Origin: DATJCV01 sp963707665
GTDB lineage: Bacteria; Pseudomonadota; Gammaproteobacteria; Burkholderiales; Burkholderiaceae_D
Length of the DNA: 64,000 nt
Assembly: GCA_963707665.1 (NCBI GenBank)
Contig: CAVPQU010000024.1
Coordinates: 116,297 to 180,296, forward strand
Direction: 5' to 3'
Part shown: positions 29,883 through 38,323 of the stretch, in pieces
Position numbering within the stretch: the stretch's first letter is position 1
Layout of the letters: each line of letters starts with the position of its first letter
Translations under genes and position numbers: made by a program
Notes under the pieces: model-generated
The model's input: only the letters and a program-made list of their open reading frames with translations
What the model was told of the DNA's origin: nothing
The model's database searches: none

Positions 29883-30602
29883 TTATTCGGCTCCCGAGGT
29901 GGACGATTGATCGGCGCGCGCGGCGAGGAAATCGGAATGGCGGATGTCGGTGCCACCGACGATGTAGACGACATACTCGGCAATATTGGTGGCATGGTCG
30001 CCGATCCGCTCCATCGCCTTGGCCACCCACAGGGTATCGAGCGCGCCTGAAATCGTGCGTGGATCTTCCATCATGAAGGTGATCAGATTGCGCATGATGG
30101 AGCGGAATTCATGGTCGATCACGTCGTCATGCGCGATGATCTCGGTCGCCAGTTTTTCATCCAGGCGGGCGAAGGCGTCCAGTGCATCGTGCAGCATGTC
30201 GCCGGCGCTATTGCCGATGACGCGCACCGTGTCGTAATGGTTGATGCTGGTGCCGCCGCGTTCCGCCATGGTCTTGGCGGCGCGCGCGATCTTGGTCGCC
30301 TCGTCGCCGATCCGCTCCAGGTCGGTGATCACCTTGATGGTCGCCATTACCGTGCGCAAGTCGTTGGCGGCCGGCTGGCGCTTGACGATCAGGTGGCTGC
30401 AGGTATCGTCCAGCGTGACTTCCAGTCGGTTCACGGTTTCGTCGAGTTCGATCACCCGCTGCGCCTGTTCCAGGTCACCGGTGCGAAATGCGGCCATCGC
30501 CTCGCGCAACTGGTTTTCCACCAGGCCGCCCATCAGCAGGACCTTGGAGCGGATCGCTTCCAGGTCAAGATCGTATTGTTTTGAAGAGTGTTCGCCGGTC
30601 AT
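29883..30602 (-). CDS. phoU: Phosphate signalling protein PhoU
   Basis: Negative regulator linking the Pst transporter to PhoR. The 239-residue product consists of two three-helix repeats, each with the metal-binding signature: VITDLERIGDEATKIA in the first and VAKAMERIGDHATNIAEYV in the second. The start is MTGEHSSKQYDLDLEAIRSK. It lies 40 bp after pstB in the operon. Intact. Confidence 0.97.
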   Translation of the reverse strand: MTGEHSSKQYDLDLEAIRSKVLLMGGLVENQLREAMAAFRTGDLEQAQRVIELDETVNRLEVTLDDTCSHLIVKRQPAANDLRTVMATIKVITDLERIGDEATKIARAAKTMAERGGTSINHYDTVRVIGNSAGDMLHDALDAFARLDEKLATEIIAHDDVIDHEFRSIMRNLITFMMEDPRTISGALDTLWVAKAMERIGDHATNIAEYVVYIVGGTDIRHSDFLAARADQSSTSGAE

Positions 30603-30642
30603 CGGAGTGCTCCTGTAGTCTCAATAAGTCATTTATGCGCCA

Positions 30643-31434
30643 TCAGCCAAAGCGGCCAGTGATGTAATCCTGCGTTTCCTTTTTCGCCGGATTCATGAAA
30701 ATCTGATCGGTGCCGCCAAACTCCACCAGCTCGCCCAAATACATGTAGGCGGTGTAATCCGAGCAGCGCGCCGCCTGCTGCATGTTGTGCGTGACGATGG
30801 TGATGGTGTAGTCCTGCTTCAGTTCGCTGATCAGCTCCTCGATCTTGGCGGTCGAAATCGGGTCCAGCGCCGAAGTCGGCTCGTCCAGCAGCAGCACCTC
30901 CGGCTTGACCGCGACGCCGCGCGCGATGCACAGCCGCTGCTGCTGACCGCCCGACAGCGACAGGCCGCTCTTGTGCAGCTTGTCCTTGACCTCGCTCCAC
31001 AGCGCGCCCTTGTTCAATGCCCATTCGACCCGTTCGTCCATTTCGCCCTTGGACAGGTTTTCGTACAGGCGCACGCCGAAGGCGATATTGTCATAGACCG
31101 ACATCGGAAACGGTGTCGGCTTCTGAAACACCATGCCGACCTTGGCGCGCAGCATGTTGACGTCCAGCCCAGGCGCCAGGATATTGCGGCCGGCGTACAT
31201 GATTTTGCCATCCGCGCGCTGCCCCGGATACAGGTCGTACATGCGGTTAAGGGTGCGCAGCAAGGTCGATTTACCGCAGCCCGACGGGCCGATGAAGGCG
31301 GTCACCTTTTTTTCGTGGATGTTCAGGTTGATGTTTTTCAGACCCTGGAACGTACCGTAGAAAAAATTCAGATCCGAAATCTCGATCGTCGTCTTGAGGC
31401 CAGGGCCGGTTTGAGCTGGAGTAGTCATCGTCAT
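30643..31434 (-). CDS. pstB: Phosphate ABC transporter ATPase PstB
   Basis: ATPase of the high-affinity phosphate importer. Walker A GPSGCGKST spans 49-57, the Q loop is MVFQKPTPFPMSVYDNIAFG, the ABC signature LSGGQQQRLCIARG, Walker B VLLLDEPTSALD, and the H loop TIVTHNM. It has 263 residues, usual for PstB. It starts 12 bp after the pstA stop. Intact. Confidence 0.98.
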   Translation of the reverse strand: MTMTTPAQTGPGLKTTIEISDLNFFYGTFQGLKNINLNIHEKKVTAFIGPSGCGKSTLLRTLNRMYDLYPGQRADGKIMYAGRNILAPGLDVNMLRAKVGMVFQKPTPFPMSVYDNIAFGVRLYENLSKGEMDERVEWALNKGALWSEVKDKLHKSGLSLSGGQQQRLCIARGVAVKPEVLLLDEPTSALDPISTAKIEELISELKQDYTITIVTHNMQQAARCSDYTAYMYLGELVEFGGTDQIFMNPAKKETQDYITGRFG

Positions 31435-31446
31435 GGTAATTGGCAG

Positions 31447-32304
31447 CTAGTGTTGGGTTTTTTGCCGCAGCAGCGTGCGCGACAGGATGTTCAGGCCGAG
31501 CACGCTGAAGGTCACCAGCAGCGCGCCGCCCCATGCCAGCGAACGCCAGTTGTCGTATGGGCTCATCGCAAACTGGTAAATCACCACCGGCAGGTTGGCC
31601 ATCGGCGCATTCATGTTGGCACTGAAGAACTGGTTGTTCAGCGCGGTAAACAACAGCGGCGCCGTTTCACCGGAAATCCGCGCCAGCGCCAGCAGCACAC
31701 CGGTCATGACGCCTGCCCGCACCGCGCGCAGGCGCACCATGGTGGCCACTTTCCAGCGCGGCGCGCCCAGTGCAAACGCCGCTTCGCGCAGGCTGGTCGG
31801 CACCAGGTTCAGCATGTTGTCGGTGGTGCGTACCACTACCGGCACCGCGATCAGCGCGATCGCAAAGCTGCCGGCCCAACCGGAAAAATGTTTTACCTGC
31901 GCCACATAGATGGCATACACGAACAGGCCAATCACGATCGACGGCGCCGACAGCATGATGTCGGTGACAAAACGGGTGGTCTGCGCCAGCCAGCTTTCCT
32001 CGCCGTATTCGGCCAGGTACATGCCGGCGAAAATGCCGATCGGCGTGCTGACCGCGGTCGCCACGCCCACCATCAGCAGACTGCCGATAATCGCGTTCAG
32101 CAAGCCACCGCCTTCGCTGCCGGGGGCCGGCGTGGTCTCGGTGAACATCAGCAAATTGATGGCGCCGGCGCCCTTGATCAGCAAGGTAAACAGGATCCAC
32201 ATCAAAAAGAAAATCCCGGCGGCCATCGCCAGGACCGACAGGACGATGCCGATCCGGTGTACCCACAACCGGCGCCGATAGACAGGATTCACGGCAGTCA
32301 TCAT
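31447..32304 (-). CDS. pstA: Phosphate ABC transporter permease PstA
   Basis: Inner-membrane permease subunit, 285 residues with six predicted helices. It contains the EAA-type coupling loop LREAAFALGAPRWKVATMVR and the typical LARISGETAPLLFTALNNQF block. The start MMTAVNPVYRRRLWVHRIGI overlaps the pstC stop by 4 bp (ATGA), and AAGGA lies 5 nt upstream; the second ATG one codon later is an alternative. Confidence 0.96.
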   Translation of the reverse strand: MMTAVNPVYRRRLWVHRIGIVLSVLAMAAGIFFLMWILFTLLIKGAGAINLLMFTETTPAPGSEGGGLLNAIIGSLLMVGVATAVSTPIGIFAGMYLAEYGEESWLAQTTRFVTDIMLSAPSIVIGLFVYAIYVAQVKHFSGWAGSFAIALIAVPVVVRTTDNMLNLVPTSLREAAFALGAPRWKVATMVRLRAVRAGVMTGVLLALARISGETAPLLFTALNNQFFSANMNAPMANLPVVIYQFAMSPYDNWRSLAWGGALLVTFSVLGLNILSRTLLRQKTQH

Positions 32305-33323
32305 TTCTTTCCTTCCTTGCGCGCCATTCCCAGCAGCATCAGCTTGGCGGCGGCCAATACGATGAACGTGATCGCGAACAGGATCAAGCCCAGCGCATAC
32401 AGCGAAGAGACGTGCAGCACAGAGTCGGCTTCGGCGAATTCGTTGGCCAGCGTCGAGGCGATGCTGTTGCCGGCGGCAAACAGCGACCAGGACAGCTGAT
32501 GTGCGTTGCCGATCACGAAGGTGATGGCCATGGTTTCGCCCAGCGCCCTGCCCAACCCGAGCATGACGCCGCCGACCACGCCGATCTTGGTATAGGGCAG
32601 CACGACCTTGCGCACGACTTCCCACTTGGTGCAGCCCAGCGCATACGCCGATTCCTTCAATACCGGCGGCACGATTTCAAACACGTCACGCATCACCGAG
32701 GCGATGAAGGGCACGATCATGATCGCCAGGATCAGGCCGGCGGTCAGCACGCCGATGCCCATCATCGGTCCCTTGAACAGGACGCCGACCAGCGGCAGCT
32801 GGCCCAGCGTCTGTTGCAGCAGCGGTTGCACATGGTCGGCGAAAAACGGCGCGAACACGAACAGCCCCCACATGCCGTAGATGATGCTGGGAACGCCGGC
32901 CAGCAGTTCCACTGCTGTTCCCAGCGGGCGCTTCAGCCACGCCGGGCAAATTTCGGTGAGGAACAATGCAATGCCGAAGCTGATGGGGAAGGCAATCAAC
33001 AGCGCAATCAGCGAGGTCACCAGCGTGCCGGTGATCGCAATCATGGCACCGTACTTGTCGTTGACCGGGTCCCACTCGATATCGGTAATGAACCCGGCAC
33101 CGAACTCATGGAAGGCCGGCCAGGCGCCGATGATCAGTGAAATGATGATGCCGACCAATACCAGCAATACAGAAAGCGCAAAGCCGAGCGTGATCTTGTG
33201 AAACAGAAAATCCTGCAGGCGCTGATTGCGCATGGTCGCGGCCAGAGCCTTGTCGACTGGCTCTCCAGCACGATTCGGATCGAGGTTGGTAGTTGGCATC
33301 GCAGAAGGAATGGTGGCGCTCAT
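32301..33323 (-). CDS. pstC: Phosphate ABC transporter permease PstC
   Basis: Inner-membrane permease partner of PstA, 340 residues with six predicted helices. The EAA-type loop is LKESAYALGCTKWEVVRKVV, followed by GLGRALGETMAITFVIGN. I chose the ATG at 33321-33323 (MSATIPSAMPTTNLDPNRAG); a GTG four codons upstream is possible. The gap to pstS is 110 bp. Confidence 0.96.
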   Translation of the reverse strand: MSATIPSAMPTTNLDPNRAGEPVDKALAATMRNQRLQDFLFHKITLGFALSVLLVLVGIIISLIIGAWPAFHEFGAGFITDIEWDPVNDKYGAMIAITGTLVTSLIALLIAFPISFGIALFLTEICPAWLKRPLGTAVELLAGVPSIIYGMWGLFVFAPFFADHVQPLLQQTLGQLPLVGVLFKGPMMGIGVLTAGLILAIMIVPFIASVMRDVFEIVPPVLKESAYALGCTKWEVVRKVVLPYTKIGVVGGVMLGLGRALGETMAITFVIGNAHQLSWSLFAAGNSIASTLANEFAEADSVLHVSSLYALGLILFAITFIVLAAAKLMLLGMARKEGKK

Positions 33324-33433
33324 GAATTTCAGCACTTATTCAATAGGTCAAGCGGATCGCGCCGGCCGGCCATTTCAACATGGCACGGCACGGCGGCGAC
33401 CCGCGAGACAGGGTACAGGCAACCGCTACTGTA

Positions 33434-34477
33434 TTACCAGACAGCCTTGCCGGCGCTATCTGCCAGCTCTTTTTTCCATGCATCCTGCACCAGCTTGACG
33501 ACCGTATCCGGCATCGCCACGTAGTCCAGTTCGGATGCCATCGCACCACCGTTCTTGTAAGCCCAGTCGAAAAATTTCAACACTTCCTTGGCCTTGGCCG
33601 CATCAGCTTGCGCTTTATGCATCAGGATGAAGGAGGCACTGGTCATTGGCCAGCTGCCCTTGCCTGGCTGGTCGGTCAGCACCAGTCCGAAGCCGGGGGT
33701 CTTGGCCCAGTCGGCACCGGCGGCGGCGGCCTTGAAAGAATCCTCGTCTGGCTGCACCAGTTGGCCGTCGCGGTTCTTCAGTTGAGTATGTGCAATCTTG
33801 TTCTTTTTGGCGTAGGCGTATTCCACATAGCCAATCGAGTTCTTGATGCGCTGGACGTTGGCGGCGACGCCTTCATTACCCTTGCCGCCTACCCCAACCG
33901 GCCACTTGACGGCGGTGCCCGCACCTACCGTGCCCTTGAAGTCGGCACTGACCTTCGACAGGTAGTCGGTGAATACAAACGAGGTGCCGGAACCGTCGGC
34001 CCGGTGCACCACGGTGATATCGGCGCCGGACAGCTTCACGCCGGGGTTCAGGCTGGCGATTTCCGGTGCGTTCCATTTGGCGATCTTGCCAAGGTAAATA
34101 CCTGCCAGCACTTCACCGGTCAGCTTCAACTGGCCCGGGGCGACGCCTTCCAGATTGACGATCGGCACTACGCCACCCATGATGGCCGGGAACTGGATCA
34201 AGCCTTCTGCTTTCAGGTCTTCCGCTTTCAAGGGCATGTCGGAAGCGCCGAAATCAACCGTTTTGGCCTTGATCTGCTTGATGCCGCCGCCGGAGCCGAT
34301 CGACTGATAATTCAGACCGACGTTGGTGGCTTTCTTGTAGGCCTCGGCCCATTTGGCGTAAATCGGATACGGAAAAGTGGCGCCGGCGCCGGTGATATCG
34401 GCTGCGTGGGCCGCTGCGAAAGTGAACGAGGTGACCGCTGTCACCGCGGCCAGCTTCAGAATTTGATGCAATCGCAT
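33434..34477 (-). CDS. pstS: Phosphate-binding periplasmic protein PstS
   Basis: Captures phosphate in the periplasm for PstCAB. The signal peptide MRLHQILKLAAVTAVTSFTF ends AHA; the mature protein starts ADITGAGATFPYPIYAKWAE, the hallmark of PstS. Other phosphate-contacting blocks are SIGSGGGIKQIKAKTVDFGA and VVHRADGSGTSFVFTDYL. Start: ATG at 34475-34477 with GGGAG six bases upstream. It is first gene of the operon, with Pho-box-like repeats about 50-85 bp upstream. Confidence 0.97.
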   Translation of the reverse strand: MRLHQILKLAAVTAVTSFTFAAAHAADITGAGATFPYPIYAKWAEAYKKATNVGLNYQSIGSGGGIKQIKAKTVDFGASDMPLKAEDLKAEGLIQFPAIMGGVVPIVNLEGVAPGQLKLTGEVLAGIYLGKIAKWNAPEIASLNPGVKLSGADITVVHRADGSGTSFVFTDYLSKVSADFKGTVGAGTAVKWPVGVGGKGNEGVAANVQRIKNSIGYVEYAYAKKNKIAHTQLKNRDGQLVQPDEDSFKAAAAGADWAKTPGFGLVLTDQPGKGSWPMTSASFILMHKAQADAAKAKEVLKFFDWAYKNGGAMASELDYVAMPDTVVKLVQDAWKKELADSAGKAVW

Positions 34478-34529
34478 TTTTGCTCCCTGAGTTGTCAAAG
34501 TAGGACAGAGACAACTTTAGCCACCAAAT

Positions 34530-34547
34530 ATGACCGGCTTGTGACAC
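34530..34547 (-). promoter_or_regulatory. Putative Pho box upstream of pstS
   Basis: On the minus strand GTGTCACAAGCCGGTCAT has two GTCA cores 11 bp apart, the period of PhoB half-sites (CTGTCAT-N4-CTGTCAT). A further CTGTCAAAT lies at 34554-34562. The match to consensus is partial; the position, 50-85 bp before the pstS start, and the downstream genes support it. Confidence 0.55.
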
Positions 34548-34591
34548 ACCGAGATTTGACAGGCAATGATGGGGCGAAATTCAGCAAATAT

Positions 34592-34652
34592 GGAGTATAG
34601 TTTATTTTGTCTTTATTTTAGCTCGGCACAGAGTAGACACTCACGGGGTATA
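34592..34652. repeat. Intergenic paired-box element, site E
   Basis: GGAGTATA (34592-34599) and GGGGTATA (34645-34652) are exactly 53 bp apart, in the gap between pstS and the substrate-binding protein gene. This is the one site whose boxes run antisense to both flanking genes. The region between is AT-rich. Confidence 0.7.
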
Positions 34653-34654
34653 TT

Positions 34655-34700
34655 AAAAACATGACCCGGAGCGAATCGGCTTAACTGCTCGCACCGGGTC
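34655..34700 (-). terminator. Terminator of the substrate-binding protein gene
   Basis: Minus-strand GACCCGG-t-GCGA pairs with TCGC-t-CCGGGTC (7 bp, one mismatch, 4 bp) and is followed by ATGTTTTTAA. It is 34 bp past the stop codon at 34734. Confidence 0.8.
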
Positions 34701-34733
34701 TTGTCGAGTTCCTGAGCTGGTTATGAAGCCGGA

Positions 34734-35888
34734 TTATTTCGCTTCAAGCAGCTTCCATTCACCCTTCTCGATTTTTACCAGCACACGAGCCCGCGCATCG
34801 TGGCCGTAGTGGTTGGTCGGGCTCATGTTGAAGACGCCGTGGGCGCCAACCACTTCCTTCTCGCTTTCGATCGCATCGCGCAAGGCCTGGCGAAATTCCG
34901 GCGTGCCGGGCTTGGCCTTTTTCAGCGCGCTCGGCACCGCAGCGGCAAGCAGGCGGTAGGCGTCGAACATGTGGGCGCCAAACGAGGACAGCGTGCCGGC
35001 GCCGTATTTTTCTTCGTACTGGCGCGTGTATTCGACGCCAAGTTTGCTCGACGGATGGCTGTCTGGTAGTTGCGCCGCGACCATGATCGGACCGACCGGC
35101 AGCACCGTGCCTTCCACTGCCTTGCCGCCGACGCGAATGAATTCCTTATTGGCAGCGCCGTGCGTCTGATAAATACGACCCTTGTAGCCGCGCTCGGCCA
35201 GCGCCGTCTGCGGCAAAGCCGCTGGCGTACCAGAACCGGCCACCAGAATCGCGTCCGGGTTGGCCGCGACCAGCTTCACCACCTGCCCAGTAACACTGGT
35301 ATCAGTACGGTTGTAGCGCTCGATGCCGGCCATCTTGATGCCGGCCGCCTCCGCCGCCTTGGTCATGTCACGCAGCCAGCCTTCGCCGTAGCCGTCGGCG
35401 TAGCCGATGAAGCCCAGGTTTTTGACGCCATGGGCTTTCATGTGTTCTGCCAGCGCCTGCGCCATCAGCGCCGTGTGCTGGGCGGCAGAAAAGGTCCAGC
35501 CGAACTTGCCGCCGGCCAGTTCCAGCGGTGCCAGCGCGATCTGCGGGGTCTTGGTCTCGTTCGCGACTTCAGCGATCGCCAGCGCCGTCGGCACCGCCGA
35601 CGAGCCGAAGAAGATGTCGGCGTGGTTTTCCGTAGCGGCCTTGCGCACGTTCTTGTTGGCTTCAGTCGGATTGGTTCCGTCATCCATCACGATGTAGTTA
35701 ATTTTTTCGCCAGCAATGCTAGTTGGCAACAGGGCGATCGTGTTGCGCTCGGGAATACCGAGCGATGCCGCCGGGCCGGTCGCCGAAATCGAAATGCCGA
35801 CATTGATATCGGCCAGCGCCGGCAATGCATAAGCGCCGAACAGGCCGGCAGCAACGGCGGCGCTACAGGTTTTGAGTGAAAAATTCAT
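34734..35888 (-). CDS. ABC transporter substrate-binding protein (branched-chain amino acid/aromatic type)
   Basis: A 384-residue periplasmic type-I binding protein (Peripla_BP_6/LivJ-like). The signal peptide is MNFSLKTCSAAVAAGLFGAY...ALA, mature start DINVGISISATGPAASLG. Internal blocks such as NVRKAATENHADIFFGSSAV, GFIGYADGYGEGWLRD and SSFGAHMFDAYRLLAAAV follow the family. No permease or ATPase gene is adjacent in this window. It lies downstream of a MarR regulator and a flavin monooxygenase on the same strand, so an aromatic acid or related ligand is a reasonable guess, not shown. Intact. Confidence 0.88.
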   Translation of the reverse strand: MNFSLKTCSAAVAAGLFGAYALPALADINVGISISATGPAASLGIPERNTIALLPTSIAGEKINYIVMDDGTNPTEANKNVRKAATENHADIFFGSSAVPTALAIAEVANETKTPQIALAPLELAGGKFGWTFSAAQHTALMAQALAEHMKAHGVKNLGFIGYADGYGEGWLRDMTKAAEAAGIKMAGIERYNRTDTSVTGQVVKLVAANPDAILVAGSGTPAALPQTALAERGYKGRIYQTHGAANKEFIRVGGKAVEGTVLPVGPIMVAAQLPDSHPSSKLGVEYTRQYEEKYGAGTLSSFGAHMFDAYRLLAAAVPSALKKAKPGTPEFRQALRDAIESEKEVVGAHGVFNMSPTNHYGHDARARVLVKIEKGEWKLLEAK

Positions 35889-36093
35889 CAGTGTCTCCTC
35901 TGGAGTGATACGCGATTTCCGCTGGGCGGGCGCGCTGTTTTGTAATCATGCGTTTGTGTCACAGTATTCATCGCATAGCGCCTTGAAATACCGGGCGCCA
36001 CTGCGCAATGCAAGCCATCAGCAAACTTTGTTGTCGTCGACCTCCTCTCTGTTGACCACCAATCGGCGGCAGCCGCGCTGCTATTAGGGCACG

Positions 36094-36606
36094 TCAACCA
36101 TCGCTTCTGGCCAGCTTGTGCAGCAAGTGCAGCAGCGTCTGTCGTTCGCGCGCCGTCAAGTGCGCCGACATTCGCGCGTCGTGGTCCTGCACCACCCGGC
36201 TGACTTCCGGCAGGATCGCCTGGCCCCGCGCCGTCAAATGCAAACCATAGGCGCGCTTGTCGCGTGGCACCGGTCGCCGCTCCACCAATGCCATCTGTTC
36301 CAGCGTATTGATCAACAGCACGGCCCCGGAGCGCGCGATGCCGAGAATGCTCGCCAGCTCCGTCAGTTTCAGGTCAGGATTTTTGGCGATGATGGTCAAA
36401 GCCGAAAATCGCGGCGGTGTCATGTCCCACGGTGCCAGCGAACGGATGAAATCGTCGTAGAGGGTAATCTGGGCGCGCCGGATGCCATAGCCGATCAGGC
36501 GGTCGAGTACGTCGTAATCAACGCCTGTCACATGCGGGTCGAAGCCGGCTGTATTGCCGTCACGGGTAAAACGGTTGGCCAGCCGATGTTGACTTGTCGA
36601 GACCAC
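36094..36606 (-). CDS. MarR-family transcriptional regulator
   Basis: A 170-residue winged-helix repressor-type protein. The helix-turn-helix is KLTELASILGIARSGAVLLI and the wing is VERRPVPRDKRAYGLHLTARG, with the DxR motif (DKR) near its tip. MarR proteins of this kind usually respond to aromatic ligands. It starts 21 bp after the flavin monooxygenase stop and probably regulates the three-gene set. Intact. Confidence 0.9.
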   Translation of the reverse strand: MVSTSQHRLANRFTRDGNTAGFDPHVTGVDYDVLDRLIGYGIRRAQITLYDDFIRSLAPWDMTPPRFSALTIIAKNPDLKLTELASILGIARSGAVLLINTLEQMALVERRPVPRDKRAYGLHLTARGQAILPEVSRVVQDHDARMSAHLTARERQTLLHLLHKLARSDG

Positions 36607-36627
36607 GGCTCTTCCAATACGGTTGAT

Positions 36628-37884
36628 TCAGCGCTGGCTCGCGGCCTGGAGCGATTGCCGATCGAAGCCAGCCAGGCGCTTGTAACGCAGTGCGATTGCC
36701 TCGCGTTCGGCTTGCGGGATCACCGCGTCGATATTGGCAAAGCCCTGCGGGGCGCGCTGCTCCGCAATCTGCATTACCTGCTCCGGCCCGTTCATGCGGT
36801 TGCGCAGCACGATGCCGGCAGTGCGCGGCAGGCGTTCGGCTTCGTATTCAAGCAATTGATAATCGATATCGCCGGCGCCGCTCACGCCATGCGCAAGGCA
36901 GTCAGCCAGATAACGCGCATCCAGGATCGCCTGCGCGCTACCGTTGGAACCAATGGGATACATCGGATGCGCGGCATCGCCCAGCAACGTGACCCGACCG
37001 AAGGTCCAGCGCGGTAGCGGATCGCGGTCCACCAGCGGGAATTCATAAATTGCCTCGGCGCCATCGATGATCTTTGGGATGTCTATCCACTCCCATTTCC
37101 ACTCGGCAAAGGCGTTTGCGAACCGGGATTTATCAACCTTGCGATTCCAGTCAGTAGCCGGCATCGTGCCATCACCGACCCGCAGTTCGGCGATCCAGTT
37201 GATCAGCGAACGGCCGTCGCGCCGCAACGGCTCGGAAATCGGGTAAGCAACGAACTTCTGATCTTGATGGCCGGCCATGAACATAGTGCGGCCATCCAGG
37301 TAAGGCGGCGCTTCGGTCACGGCACGCCACAGCATGCGACCGGAAAAGCGCGGCTCATCACCGATCGGATGCAAGAAACGCCGCACCGCCGAATGAATGC
37401 CATCCGCGCCGACCAGCACATCGGCCGCCACTGTGACCAGCTCGCCGTCGCGGCGCCGACGCAGCTTGCACACCACCTGCCGCTGGTTCTGGTCGAGCGA
37501 CTCAAACGCATGCCCGGCATGAATTTTATCGGCGCCCAAGCGTTGCTGGGCAACACGATACAGCGCCATTTGGAATTCGCCTCGGTGAATCGAGAACTGC
37601 GGCCATTCGTAGCCCGCGGCACGGCCGCGCGGTTCGTTCCAGATCGATTGCCCGAACTTGTTGTAGTAGGCCAGCGCTGAAGTCTCGATGGCGCTGGCCG
37701 CAAGCGTTTCCTGCAGGCCAATTTCAGTCAATTCCTTGACCGCGTGCGGCAACAAATTGATGCCGACACCGAGCGGCCGCATCTGTTGGACCGCTTCCCA
37801 TACTTCCACTTCGATGCCGCGCTCGTGCAGCATCAGCGCCAGACTCAAGCCGCCGATACCGGCTCCTATCACTGCGACTTTCAT
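36628..37884 (-). CDS. Flavin-dependent monooxygenase (PHBH/salicylate hydroxylase type)
   Basis: A 418-residue class A flavoprotein monooxygenase. The N-terminal FAD fold starts MKVAVIGAGIGGLSLALMLH; the DG motif is VLVGADGIHSAVRRFLHP; the GD motif is VTLLGDAAHPMYPIGSNGSA, contacting the FAD ribityl chain. It hydroxylates a small, probably aromatic, ring using NAD(P)H and oxygen. It heads the set monooxygenase–MarR–binding protein. The substrate is unknown. Intact. Confidence 0.88.
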   Translation of the reverse strand: MKVAVIGAGIGGLSLALMLHERGIEVEVWEAVQQMRPLGVGINLLPHAVKELTEIGLQETLAASAIETSALAYYNKFGQSIWNEPRGRAAGYEWPQFSIHRGEFQMALYRVAQQRLGADKIHAGHAFESLDQNQRQVVCKLRRRRDGELVTVAADVLVGADGIHSAVRRFLHPIGDEPRFSGRMLWRAVTEAPPYLDGRTMFMAGHQDQKFVAYPISEPLRRDGRSLINWIAELRVGDGTMPATDWNRKVDKSRFANAFAEWKWEWIDIPKIIDGAEAIYEFPLVDRDPLPRWTFGRVTLLGDAAHPMYPIGSNGSAQAILDARYLADCLAHGVSGAGDIDYQLLEYEAERLPRTAGIVLRNRMNGPEQVMQIAEQRAPQGFANIDAVIPQAEREAIALRYKRLAGFDRQSLQAASQR

Positions 37885-38323
37885 GGGCCCCCTTCTGCAA
37901 CAGATTTACACATGAGAATTGGGAGCCGTTCACCTCATGCCACCAGCGGCTCACACACCACGAATAGCAAAAATATCGTTGCATTCTATAACAAACATCG
38001 GAACTTTCAAGTCGGCGAGAGCGGCTTCAGCACAAGCTGCTTTTTTGCAAACCACAAGCGGTTGATTTGAGCTTTCGCAAACCGGGCTAGGCTGACCATT
38101 CTCGTCCAAGGCGAAGTTTGAGCGCCCGCAAACATAGACACTTCTATAATTTTCTCGCCCGGCTTGATGGGTAATATCGTTAATCAACGAGATGCCGATC
38201 CGTCCCAAATAATCCCGCAGCGGCCTGCTGTTGTACCGCCGGCGGCAAAAACGCCGCCGTAGCACCGTGCCGTTCTTACCTGGCACCAGGTAGTCGCTGT
38301 CCCTATAAAAAACCGAGTGCCAT
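37885..38323. other. Intergenic region before the polysaccharide locus
   Basis: About 440 bp without a supported gene between the core block and the first polysaccharide gene. A 160-codon minus-strand open frame runs through it but overlaps the next gene's start and has no recognisable character. This is probably where the promoter of the polysaccharide locus lies; I could not pick a convincing -35/-10 pair. Confidence 0.5.
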
